A DNA stretch of 64,000 nucleotides from Arthrobacter psychrolactophilus (lineage in GTDB: Bacteria; Actinomycetota; Actinomycetes; Actinomycetales; Micrococcaceae): assembly GCF_003219795.1 (NCBI RefSeq), contig NZ_QJVC01000016.1, positions 1 through 64,000 of the forward strand, written 5' to 3'. Position numbers and translations under genes: made by a program. The notes under the pieces are model-generated. The model was not told where the DNA came from and did no database searches. It worked only from the letters and a program-made list of their open reading frames with translations. Below are positions 48,291-58,666 of this stretch, piece after piece (position 1 is the stretch's first letter; each line of letters begins with the position of its first letter).

Positions 48291-49042
48291 TCTCTCTTAG
48301 CGCAGTCCAGAAGAGCTATAGCAGCGACGTGGCCATCGGGCCGGTGGACCTAAAGATCCCCACGGGCGGCATCACCGCCATGGTGGGCCCCAACGGTGCC
48401 GGAAAATCGACCCTGCTGACCATGATCGGCCGGCTCCTGGGCCTGGATGCCGGTGCTATCGAGATCGCCGGATACGACGTTGCCAGCACGGCCTCGAAGG
48501 ACCTCGCCAAGATCGTCTCGATCCTGCGCCAGGAAAACCACTTCGTCACACGCCTGACGGTGCGCCAGCTCGTGGGCTTTGGCCGTTTCCCGCATTCCAA
48601 GGGGCGGTTGACACGCGACGATGAGGAAATCATCAGCCGCTCTATCGATTTTCTGAACCTCAACGAGCTGGAAAACCGCTATCTTGATCAGCTTTCGGGT
48701 GGGCAGCGCCAGCGCGCCTATGTGGCCATGGTCCTAGCCCAGGAAACAGACCACGTATTGCTGGATGAGCCGCTGAACAACCTCGATATGAAGCATTCGG
48801 CACAGATGATGCAGCTGCTCCACAAGGCGGCCCGCGAATTGGGCCGCACGATTGTGATCGTGCTGCACGACATCAACTTCGCCGGGCACTACGCCGACCA
48901 TATTTGCGCCGTGAAGGATGGAAAGGTCATCGAGTTTGGCACCCCCGCCGAAATCATGACCGATGAGGTCCTGAGCCGGGTCTTCGACACCCCCGTGACG
49001 GTCATCGACGGCCCGCGCGGCCCGCTGGCGGTTTACTACTGA
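48287..49042 (+). CDS. iron-siderophore ABC transporter ATPase
   Basis: 251 residues. Walker A GPNGAGKSTLL, Q-loop VSILRQENHF, signature LSGGQRQRAYVAMVLAQ, Walker B HVLLDEPLNNLD and the switch His in VLHDINFA are all present, so the enzyme should be active. It completes the binding protein-permease-permease-ATPase operon (45174-49042). Confidence 0.95.
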   Translation: MISLSAVQKSYSSDVAIGPVDLKIPTGGITAMVGPNGAGKSTLLTMIGRLLGLDAGAIEIAGYDVASTASKDLAKIVSILRQENHFVTRLTVRQLVGFGRFPHSKGRLTRDDEEIISRSIDFLNLNELENRYLDQLSGGQRQRAYVAMVLAQETDHVLLDEPLNNLDMKHSAQMMQLLHKAARELGRTIVIVLHDINFAGHYADHICAVKDGKVIEFGTPAEIMTDEVLSRVFDTPVTVIDGPRGPLAVYY

Positions 49043-49112
49043 GCTGCGCGGGCACCCAGGGTGCGCCGTGAGCGTAACCGGGCCTGCCGCCGTCGTACTT
49101 TTGAGGTTAATT

Positions 49113-49139
49113 CTGGCACTCGCCTTGACCGAGTGCTAA
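49113..49139. promoter_or_regulatory. CIRCE element 1 (HrcA operator)
   Basis: CTGGCACTC, nine bases, GAGTGCTAA. Differs from the consensus TTAGCACTC-N9-GAGTGCTAA at two positions in the left arm. It overlaps the -35 box of the groES promoter. Confidence 0.88.
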
Positions 49140-49154
49140 TAGATTCCCTAGAGT
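49125..49154 (+). promoter_or_regulatory. groES-groEL promoter
   Basis: TTGACC (49125-49130) and TAGAGT (49149-49154) with an 18-base spacer. The -35 box sits inside CIRCE 1 and CIRCE 2 starts six bases after the -10 box, so HrcA bound at either site would block it. Confidence 0.7.
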
Positions 49155-49159
49155 CAGAG

Positions 49160-49186
49160 TTAGCACTCTCGCCCTGAGGCTGCTAA
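49160..49186. promoter_or_regulatory. CIRCE element 2 (HrcA operator)
   Basis: TTAGCACTC, nine bases, GGCTGCTAA. The left arm is perfect; the right arm has two mismatches. Together with element 1 it gives the double CIRCE arrangement typical of actinobacterial groES. Confidence 0.85.
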
Positions 49187-49309
49187 CTTGCGATACTTTT
49201 TGGCCATGAGAGCAACACCGGCACCGCGACGACGGTTGGGGCTCTGAAAACATGGCGAAAAATCCCGCTAGTCATCCATAGAATTTACGCATGTGAAGGA
49301 GAGGTCCGA

Positions 49310-49606
49310 GTGTCGGTCTCTATTAAGCCTCTTGAGGATCGTATTGTTGTTCGCCAGCTCGAAGCAGAGCTGACCACCGCTTCCGGTCTGGTTATCCCGG
49401 ACACTGCCAAGGAAAAGCCCCAGGAGGGCGAAGTTGTGGCAGTTGGACCCGGTCGCGTTGATGACAACGGCAACCGTGTCCCGATCGATGTTGCCGTTGG
49501 CGACGTTGTTATCTACTCCAAGTACGGTGGAACCGAAGTGAAGACCGGTGGCGAAGAGCTGCTCGTTCTCTCGGCTCGCGACGTACTGGCCATCGTAGTT
49601 AAGTAA
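49310..49606 (+). CDS. groES: co-chaperonin GroES
   Basis: 98 residues, the family length. [20 protein letters not shown] at the start, the mobile loop [19 protein letters not shown] and [21 protein letters not shown] are classical. It caps the GroEL ring. GTG start at 49310 with GAAGGAG upstream. Heat-shock control through two CIRCE elements. Confidence 0.97.
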   Translation: MSVSIKPLEDRIVVRQLEAELTTASGLVIPDTAKEKPQEGEVVAVGPGRVDDNGNRVPIDVAVGDVVIYSKYGGTEVKTGGEELLVLSARDVLAIVVK

Positions 49607-49620
49607 CCACTTTTGTAAAG

Positions 49621-51308
<1,688 letters not shown>

Positions 51309-51325
51309 CGTGTGACGCTTTCTTG

Positions 51326-51395
51326 AAAAGGGACGGCGTTTGCGGGTAAAGCCACAGGTATACCACCGGCTTTGACCGCAAACGCCGTCCCTTTT
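51326..51395 (+). terminator. groEL terminator
   Basis: A long stem of about 28 bases with few mismatches (51326-51353 with 51368-51395) ends in CCCTTTTCTT, the expected intrinsic terminator. Confidence 0.9.
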
Positions 51396-51497
51396 CTTGG
51401 TGGGATCTCTTGGACGCGCTAATCTGCCCGGACGCCCGGGTGGCGCGTCGGTGTGACGCAACGAACGGGAATAGGGCAACGGCCGCTTTCGTTTTAG

Positions 51498-53099
<1,602 letters not shown>

Positions 53100-53115
53100 C
53101 TCGCTTTTCACCACC

Positions 53116-53135
53116 CAGTACGACGGCGGGAGCCC
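53116..53135 (+). repeat. left half of a split 20-bp terminator-like stem
   Basis: This 20-mer is the perfect reverse complement of 56848-56867 on the far side of the IS30 element. Joined, the halves form a stem between convergent guaB and the gene at 56896. It contains the AGTACGACGGCGG repeat motif. Confidence 0.85.
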
Positions 53136-53136
53136 A

Positions 53137-53151
53137 CCTTTTGCGAAAAGG
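53137..53151. repeat. small CCTTTT-gcg-AAAAGG palindrome after guaB
   Basis: A perfect 6-bp stem with a three-base loop in what was the loop region of the original terminator, between the left half-stem and the IS30 end. Confidence 0.5.
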
Positions 53152-53163
53152 GGCGAGTTCTAG

Positions 53164-53205
53164 CGGTCGTTGCAACACCTAAGTTTTTGGGAGTTGCAAC
53201 GACCG
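53164..53205. repeat. hairpin at the IS30 left end
   Basis: CGGTCGTTGCAAC (53164-53176) and GTTGCAACGACCG (53193-53205) are perfect 13-bp arms around 16 bases. An inner inverted copy of the terminal repeat thus lies at the transposase start and could bind transposase or hide the start codon. Confidence 0.75.
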
Positions 53206-54203
53206 TGTCGTCTTTAACGAAAAAGTTGAATTCTGTGGGGGATCCAGAGTTGCCGCGGAAAAGGCAGCGGTCCTCGCCGGAAGTAAAGCAGGATTTCTTT
53301 GATCTGTTCGCTCGTTTGGGGAGCGTGACCGAAGCGGCGAAGGCTCTGGGTCTAGATAGGAATACTTGTTACGCGTGGATCCGGCGGGCTGGGTTAGCAC
53401 GTAAGCGTTCGGAACAGCCCAGTAGGGAAGACTTCCTTCAGCTACGCGCTGCTGGGCTCTCACGACATGAAGCGGCCGCACAGTTGGGTATTCACGCCAC
53501 GACCGCACAGGAATGGGAACACGGGATACGCCGGACACAGTATGGCCGCGTTTATCCTGCGGGTCGGGCTGTGGACTATAAAAAGGGGGTGACGTACAAG
53601 CGTGAATCCGAAGCATCCTCGAGCCCGACGTTGGAACAGCTTGAGCGTGTCATTGATAGGCGGTTCTTCCACTTAGCGGACCGGGAAATGATCCATGGCA
53701 TGCTCATCCGCGGCTGCAGTCAACGTGCGATCGCCAGAGCGTTGGGCAAAGACGTTTCAAGTATCAGCCGCGAGATTAGGCGCAACAGCGATCCTGTGAG
53801 CGGCTACACCCCTTACCTCGCCCACCGTGCTTTTGTGGCACGCCGGCCCCGGCCCAAGCTGGCCAAAATCGTGGCTAACCCGATGCTCAAAGAGTTCATT
53901 CAACACGGGCTGCGCCAGTGCTGGTCACCGGAACAAATATCGCACAAACTGGTTCAGGACTTCCCCGAGGATCAGGACATGCGCGTGTGCCACGAAACAA
54001 TTTATCAAGCACTGTACTTCCAAGCTCGCGGAGGGCTCAAACTTGAAGTCCAGCAAGCACTGCGCACCGGGCGAACCCGCCGCAAAACTCGCACCGGCCC
54101 GCAAGAACGCACCCACCGATTCAAAGACTCCATGATCAACATCTCCGAACGCCCCGCAGAGATCGAGGACCGGGCCGTGCCAGGACACTGGGAAGGAGAC
54201 TTG
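53205..54203 (+). CDS. IS30-family transposase, 5' exon (interrupted by group II intron)
   Basis: 333 codons from the GTG at 53205 (a TTG at 53187 is the alternative). Three helix-turn-helix regions are visible: VTEAAKALGLDRNTCYAWIR, LSRHEAAAQLGIHATTAQEW, and the IS30 HTH CSQRAIARALGKDVSSISRE. It ends in VPGHWEGDL, the strongly conserved stretch with the first Asp of the DDE triad. The next bases are GTGCG, the intron 5' end, so the frame without splicing runs on into unrelated residues and stops at 54275. Splicing to 56366 keeps the codon phase exactly and gives a protein of about 479 residues. Confidence 0.88.
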
Positions 54204-54424
54204 GTGCGCCACGAGGCGCTGTTTTACCGAGCGGAGGTGGAAGACCTTCGCCGTTGTGCTGTCGCAGCAGCATGATGAAGCTGGGGGCAGTCTAACCCGA
54301 GGAAACACCGGGGAGGGCGGAAAGCAGCCCCGACAACGCCGGGACGGACCAGTACTACCGAATGGGCCGGGTCCGGCAAGCAAGGCAGGAAGGTGTACGA
54401 GAGGAACCAGCGCTAAAAGCTCCT

Positions 54425-54433
54425 CAAGTCTCC
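54425..54433 (+). other. EBS1 of the group II intron
   Basis: CAAGTCTCC pairs over nine bases, without mismatch, with IBS1 GGAGACTTG at the end of the 5' exon. Such a match is needed for splicing and for target choice. Confidence 0.75.
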
Positions 54434-54777
54434 CGCCAGCTCAAATTCGGTGGATATGGGCTGGCCTGCGATGCGCACCATCCCCTCATTACGGGATGGG
54501 AACTTGAATGCCGGTTAAGGTCGTTGGCATTCGAGGCCACGGTGAAGGCCTGCGGCGTAGCCGTGGCGATATCGCAGGGGCATAGCTGGGCACCTAACCT
54601 GCCAATCGGTAAACAGTGAACGTGGGAACCATCGTGTGTCTCCCGTGATCGTAGGCCCATCCAGGGTCATGGTTTCGGGTGGGCGTGTTGTCCGTCGATC
54701 GGCGCGCGATGGGGCGGAGGGGCCGTAGTAGTCCGAGCGGGGGAAAGCCTCGTACATGGCGAAGGGCCCCAGCGGAT

Positions 54778-56253
54778 ATGACGCAGTTGCTACTGCAAGG
54801 AACGGAGGCATTGGTGAATACCGGTGAACCGCGATGGCCTGACCTCGATGAGGCGTCCGTGCGGGTACGTGCGATGCAGACGAAACTGCACCACTGGGCG
54901 GTCAGCGATCCTGACCGTCTTTTCGAGGATGTGTTTAACCTCGTCTATGACCGGGATTTCCTCACCGTTGCGTGGGGCCGGGTCAAGGGCAATAAGGGTG
55001 CTAGAACGGCCGGTGTTGACCGGCGCATTCCGGCCCTGATCGGTGTTGGTGCCGAAAGTGTGGAGTTTCTGGAGGAAGTCAGGGAGCTACTGAAGTCCCG
55101 GGCTTTTGTTCCGTTGCCGGTGAGGGAACGCTTGATCCCTAAACCGAACAGCACGAAGCTTCGCCGGCTCGGCATTCCCACCGCGAGGGATCGGGTGGCT
55201 CAGGCGTCTTTGGCGTTGGTGTTGGAACCGATCTTTGAGGCGGATTTCAAACCGGTCAGTTACGGTTTCCGTCCGAAGCGTCGGGCACAAGATGCGATAG
55301 CTGAAATACATGCCATGGCCACCCGGAATTATCACTGGGTGTTCGAGGCAGATATTGAGGCGTGCTTTGACGAACTCAAGCACTCGGCGGTCATAGCCGA
55401 GGTGCGTAAGCGAGTCACGGACAAGCGCGTGTTGATCCTGATCGGTAAGTTCCTCAAGGCGGGCATCATGTCTGCCGAGGGGAAAGTCAGGAAATCCAGC
55501 ACCGGGACTCCACAGGGCGGGATCATTTCCCCGCTTCTGGCCAATATCGCCTTGACGGTCTTGGATAAGCATTTCTGCGATAAATGGGAGGCCCACAGCA
55601 CCCCGTATCGCAGGGAAGCCCACCGGAAACAGGGTGGGGCCACGTACCGGATCATTCGTTACGCGGATGATTTTGTGATCATGGTCCTTGGAACCCAAGC
55701 CCATGCGGAGGCCCTTTGGGATGAAGTCGCTGAGGTCATTGCCCCCTTGGGGTTGAAGATCTCCATGGCCAAGTCCCGGGTTTGCCATATTGATGAGGGG
55801 TTCGACTTTCTTGGTTTTCACATCCAGCGAAGACTGAAGAAAGGAACCCAGAAAATGAGTGTCTACACCTACCCGTCGAAGAAGTCTTTGCTGACGATTC
55901 TGGGGAAGGTGCGTGCACTGACACGTCGAGCGGAGCATCCTTCGTTGGACGTCCTGCTCAACCAGTTAAATCCGGTAGTGCGTGGTTGGTGCAACTATTT
56001 CCGTCATGGGGTTTCCAAAGCGACCTTCGGCTATCTTGATGCGTTTATTTGGCATCGGGTGACCCAATGGATTCGCAAACGACACCCCGGCATTACGTGG
56101 CGGGAATTGTTTCGGCGCTTTCTGACAGGAAGGCCCGGAAACCAGCCACAGGCAGAGGGAATTACTATGTTCGATACCGCGTCGGTACCTGTCACACGGT
56201 ATCGGTGGCGGGCGCACAATATCCCGACGCCATGGGCGACCAGCACGGTTTGA
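54778..56253 (+). CDS. ltrA: group II intron-encoded reverse transcriptase/maturase
   Basis: About 491 residues. RT motifs: LIPKPNSTKLRRLGIPTARDRVAQASLALVLEPIFE in part (RRLGIPTARDRVAQ), FEADIEACFDEL with a catalytic Asp, GTPQGGIISPLLANIALTVLD in part, and IIRYADDFVIM with the YADD box. The maturase (X/GIIM) domain follows: VVRGWCNYFRHGVSKATFGYLD. The protein ends soon after with no HNH endonuclease, as in introns that home through single-stranded or replication-fork DNA. Starts are possible at 54679, 54778 (ATG) or 54814 (GTG, with the best ribosome-binding site CGGAGG); the middle one is listed. Catalytic residues look intact. Confidence 0.92.
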   Translation: MTQLLLQGTEALVNTGEPRWPDLDEASVRVRAMQTKLHHWAVSDPDRLFEDVFNLVYDRDFLTVAWGRVKGNKGARTAGVDRRIPALIGVGAESVEFLEEVRELLKSRAFVPLPVRERLIPKPNSTKLRRLGIPTARDRVAQASLALVLEPIFEADFKPVSYGFRPKRRAQDAIAEIHAMATRNYHWVFEADIEACFDELKHSAVIAEVRKRVTDKRVLILIGKFLKAGIMSAEGKVRKSSTGTPQGGIISPLLANIALTVLDKHFCDKWEAHSTPYRREAHRKQGGATYRIIRYADDFVIMVLGTQAHAEALWDEVAEVIAPLGLKISMAKSRVCHIDEGFDFLGFHIQRRLKKGTQKMSVYTYPSKKSLLTILGKVRALTRRAEHPSLDVLLNQLNPVVRGWCNYFRHGVSKATFGYLDAFIWHRVTQWIRKRHPGITWRELFRRFLTGRPGNQPQAEGITMFDTASVPVTRYRWRAHNIPTPWATSTV

Positions 56254-56270
56254 GTGGCTATCCGTGGAGC

Positions 56271-56304
56271 GCCGGATGCGATGAGAGTCGCATGTCCGGT
56301 GCGG
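56271..56304 (+). ncRNA. group II intron domain V
   Basis: 34 nt, the exact canonical size: an 8-bp lower stem, a two-base TG bulge (56295-56296), a 6-bp upper stem and a GAGA (GNRA) tetraloop at 56285-56288. The catalytic triad is CGC at 56272-56274, with the expected G-U wobble. Confidence 0.93.
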
Positions 56305-56307
56305 AGG

Positions 56308-56362
56308 GCGGGTCGGAGAAACGAGCCAGGAGCAATTCTGGTGTCGCGCTCCGGCCCGACCC
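56308..56362 (+). ncRNA. group II intron domain VI with branch-point A
   Basis: GGGCGGGTCGGAG (56308-56320) pairs with CTCCGGCCCG-A-CCC (56349-56362), leaving a single bulged A at 56359, seven bases from the intron 3' end: the branch-point position. Confidence 0.9.
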
Positions 56363-56365
56363 TAC

Positions 56366-56806
56366 ATCACGGGTTCCCGCAACCAATCAGCTATCGCCAC
56401 TCTCGTGGAGCGCACCACCCGCTACGTCATGCTCGTACATTTACCCAACGATCACAGCGCTGAAACCGTCCGTGACGGGCTCATCAGAACCATGAGTACA
56501 CTGCCTGAACACATGCGAGGATCCCTCACTTGGGACCAAGGCGCCGAGATGGCCCAGCACAAGGCCTTCAGCACAGCCACCGGCATGGACGTCTATTTCT
56601 GTGACCCTCACAGCCCCTGGCAACGCGGAAGCAATGAAAATACCAACGGACTCCTGCGCCAATACTTCCCCAAAGGCACCGACCTATCCGTCTACAGCCC
56701 TGAGGACCTCGAGCACGTCGCCCAACAACTCAACGGGAGACCACGCAAAACGCTCGACTGGAATACACCAGCCGAGCGCTTACGCGACCTACTATTAACA
56801 ACCTAA
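56366..56806 (+). CDS. IS30-family transposase, 3' exon
   Basis: 147 codons including the stop, in phase with the 5' exon. It begins ITGSRNQSAIATLVERTTRY, the normal continuation of GHWEGDL in IS30 proteins. The second Asp is in GSLTWDQGAEMAQH and the Glu in WQRGSNENTNGLLRQYFP, completing the DDE triad. No frameshift or stop is seen, so transposition activity may be kept if the intron splices. Confidence 0.9.
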   Translation: MTGSRNQSAIATLVERTTRYVMLVHLPNDHSAETVRDGLIRTMSTLPEHMRGSLTWDQGAEMAQHKAFSTATGMDVYFCDPHSPWQRGSNENTNGLLRQYFPKGTDLSVYSPEDLEHVAQQLNGRPRKTLDWNTPAERLRDLLLTT

Positions 56807-56847
56807 CCACCAGCCGTGTTGCAACGACAGCTAAAATCCGCCAAGGA

Positions 56848-56867
56848 GGGCTCCCGCCGTCGTACTG
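56848..56867. repeat. right half of the split terminator-like stem
   Basis: Perfect reverse complement of 53116-53135. It lies 29 bases before the stop of the minus-strand gene at 56896 and holds a CCGCCGTCGTACT repeat copy (56854-56866). Confidence 0.85.
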
Positions 56868-56895
56868 TTCGTAAATGCTGTCGCCGGCGAACTCT

Positions 56896-57495
56896 TTAGC
56901 CGAGGCTCTCGCGGAGCTTGTCCAAGGCCACCTCGCGAGGATAGCTCTGTTCGCCGCCTGTGGAGCTGAGCGTCCAGTCGCCGGCCTCGGCCCTCACGCT
57001 GGCCTCAACGGTCGGGGCATCCACGCGGAGGCGCTTGATGGTGACCGTGGCGGGGCTATCTGCCGTGGCGGCCGTGAGGTATTCCTTGCTCAGGTGCAGG
57101 CCCAGTTCCAGCATGGCGGGTCCGGATTCGATGGGCTGGACGTCGTGCACGCCGAAGGGTGTGATGCTCAACAGCACGGCACCAACGTTGGATCCTACGG
57201 TAAACAACACGTGGTGCATCTCGGGCGTCGTCAGCGTGATTTGCAGCCACTCCTGAGCCTGGGCAATCACGGATCCCACAATGGCCGCATTCTCCACGGG
57301 CACGACCTTTTCGCCCTGGGCCGTGGCCAGCCCGCGCACCAGCAGCGTCGTGACGCCGGCCTGATGGAACAACTCGTCGTCGTTGTACTGATCTAGGCGC
57401 AGCAAGCCCAGCGTTGTGGCCGCCGACTCCGTGGGCGTCATCGACAAGAGGGCCAAGAGCTCATGGTCGGTCATACGTAATTCGGTCTCAGTCAT
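56896..57495 (-). CDS. conserved protein of unknown function
   Basis: 199 residues; the in-frame ATG seven codons later (MTDHELLALL) is another start. No signal peptide or membrane segment. Composition and pattern (HHVLFTVGSNVGAVLLSITPFGVHDVQPIESGPAMLEL) suggest a soluble alpha/beta protein; a family cannot be named. The last 60 residues carry acidic and hydrophobic alternation like a beta-sheet. Divergent from the BtrH-like gene and, before the IS30 insertion, directly convergent with guaB. Confidence 0.7.
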   Translation of the reverse strand: MTETELRMTDHELLALLSMTPTESAATTLGLLRLDQYNDDELFHQAGVTTLLVRGLATAQGEKVVPVENAAIVGSVIAQAQEWLQITLTTPEMHHVLFTVGSNVGAVLLSITPFGVHDVQPIESGPAMLELGLHLSKEYLTAATADSPATVTIKRLRVDAPTVEASVRAEAGDWTLSSTGGEQSYPREVALDKLRESLG

Positions 57496-57526
57496 GGATC
57501 AAGCCTAGCCCGGCTAGAATCGAAGG

Positions 57527-58633
57527 ATGCTTTCCGCCTATGACCACACCACCGAATATTCACATTGGGATTCTGGGCTCTGGACCCGTGTTCTGGCAGC
57601 CTCCGGTGTGCGCAACCCCTTGACGGACAAGCCCTTCACCGAGGCGATGCTGGCAGGTTTGGCCGGTGGCATCGGCTTCATGATCTTCACCTTTGAGTAC
57701 AAGGACACCACGACGGCCTCGGCCGTGACCCGCTTCCACCCGGGACCCTACACGGAGAATCTGCTGCGTCGCAGCGGTGCCGCTGTCCGAATCCAGCAGA
57801 CCACGAGCGCCAAACTGGCCCAGGGCCGGCTGGACGCTGCGCTGGATACGGGAGTGCCCGTCGTCGTGCGTGTCGTGCGCGGCAAGTTGCCGTGGGTCGT
57901 TGAGGACCCGCTGGCCGACATGGACTCGGTGGATCTGCCAGTTGTGGCCAGGATTGACGCAGATTACTTGATGGACGACGGCGGAGCTCGCCTCGAGCGG
58001 ATTTCCTCCGACGCGTTGGCCCAGGCGCGCAGCTCCCGCAAGGCGGATAAACATTGGCAGGCCCATGTGGTGCTAGGTGCTGGTGCTGCAGCCCTGGATG
58101 AGGAGCTCGCGGGCGATCCGCTCACGGTCGAGGTGATTCGCCACGCCATGGCTGAGACAGCGGGGGAGCTATTGTCGGAGCAGGCGCCGCCCGGCGTGCC
58201 CGCAAGCTACGCCGGGAACTTTGGCATCCTGGGGATGCAGACCTGGGCGCGGCGCCTGACGGATAGGAATTCCAAGCGGGGATGGATGCGGATCTTTAGT
58301 GATCCGGAACGCTCCGCGGCCGGCATGGCCATGCTGCACGGGCTGCTGGTGGGCCGACGCTTTAGCGGTCCCGGCGCGCTGCGCCCGTTGTATGCGCAAT
58401 TTCTGCACGAGGTGGCGAAAACGGGGGAGGCGGTGTCCGGCGTCGAACGTGGCAGCCTGCTCGAAGCCGCCGCACAATATGCCGCCCTCGGCGCGCACTG
58501 GGACACGCTCGTGGCTCTTGTGGGGGCTCCGGGGGATCCCGACTTCGCCGCGATGGCAGCGGCTGTGGACGCCATTGCCGTGCTGGAAAACGCCGCAGCG
58601 GGAGCCTTGGAAGCGGCTGCGGGCGTCATTTAA
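57527..58633 (+). CDS. BtrH N-terminal domain / DUF4872 protein
   Basis: 368 residues. The N-terminal half (GVRNPLTDKPFTEAMLAGLAGGIGFMIFTFEYK in part) resembles the BtrH_N domain, named from the butirosin acyltransferase BtrH, a cysteine-peptidase-fold family; the conserved active Cys position is occupied by small residues here (AMLAGLAGG), so catalysis is doubtful. The C-terminal half fits DUF4872. No biosynthetic cluster surrounds it. It starts 31 bases from the divergent unknown gene and is followed 33 bases later by guaB3. Confidence 0.65.
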   Translation: MLSAYDHTTEYSHWDSGLWTRVLAASGVRNPLTDKPFTEAMLAGLAGGIGFMIFTFEYKDTTTASAVTRFHPGPYTENLLRRSGAAVRIQQTTSAKLAQGRLDAALDTGVPVVVRVVRGKLPWVVEDPLADMDSVDLPVVARIDADYLMDDGGARLERISSDALAQARSSRKADKHWQAHVVLGAGAAALDEELAGDPLTVEVIRHAMAETAGELLSEQAPPGVPASYAGNFGILGMQTWARRLTDRNSKRGWMRIFSDPERSAAGMAMLHGLLVGRRFSGPGALRPLYAQFLHEVAKTGEAVSGVERGSLLEAAAQYAALGAHWDTLVALVGAPGDPDFAAMAAAVDAIAVLENAAAGALEAAAGVI

Positions 58634-58666
58634 GGTCTCTGGCGCCGCCTGCGATAGGCTTAGGGG

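Larger units (their letters stand above)
54204..56365 (+). mobile_element. complete group II intron
   Basis: 2162 nt, starting GTGCG and ending CCCTAC (AY end rule). Bases 54204-54777 have no gene and should fold as domains I-III; 54425-54433 (CAAGTCTCC) is the exact complement of the last nine exon bases GGAGACTTG (54195-54203), a clear EBS1-IBS1 pair. Domain IV holds the reverse transcriptase gene. Domain V is a 34-nt hairpin at 56271-56304 and domain VI follows with a bulged A at the right distance. All parts for splicing and retrohoming are present. It lies in the same orientation as the transposase it interrupts. Confidence 0.93.
53161..56833 (+). mobile_element. IS30-family insertion sequence carrying a group II intron
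   Basis: Outer ends read TAGCGGTCGTTGCAACAC (53161-53178) and, inverted, TAGCTGTCGTTGCAACAC (56833-56816), 17 of 18 matching. If the terminal repeat starts at GGTCG instead, a 3-bp AGC duplication flanks it, within the IS30 range of short target repeats, so the exact boundary is uncertain by about four bases. It holds one transposase gene in two exons with a 2162-nt intron between; without the intron the element is about 1.5 kb, normal for the family. Inserted in the loop of a terminator-like palindrome, in line with the known preference of IS30 relatives for symmetric targets. Confidence 0.88.

Noticed and set aside
54204-54275. Frameshift or premature stop as decay of the IS30 transposase
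   Set aside because: The break coincides exactly with group II intron borders and the frame is regained at 56366, so it is an intervening intron, not decay.
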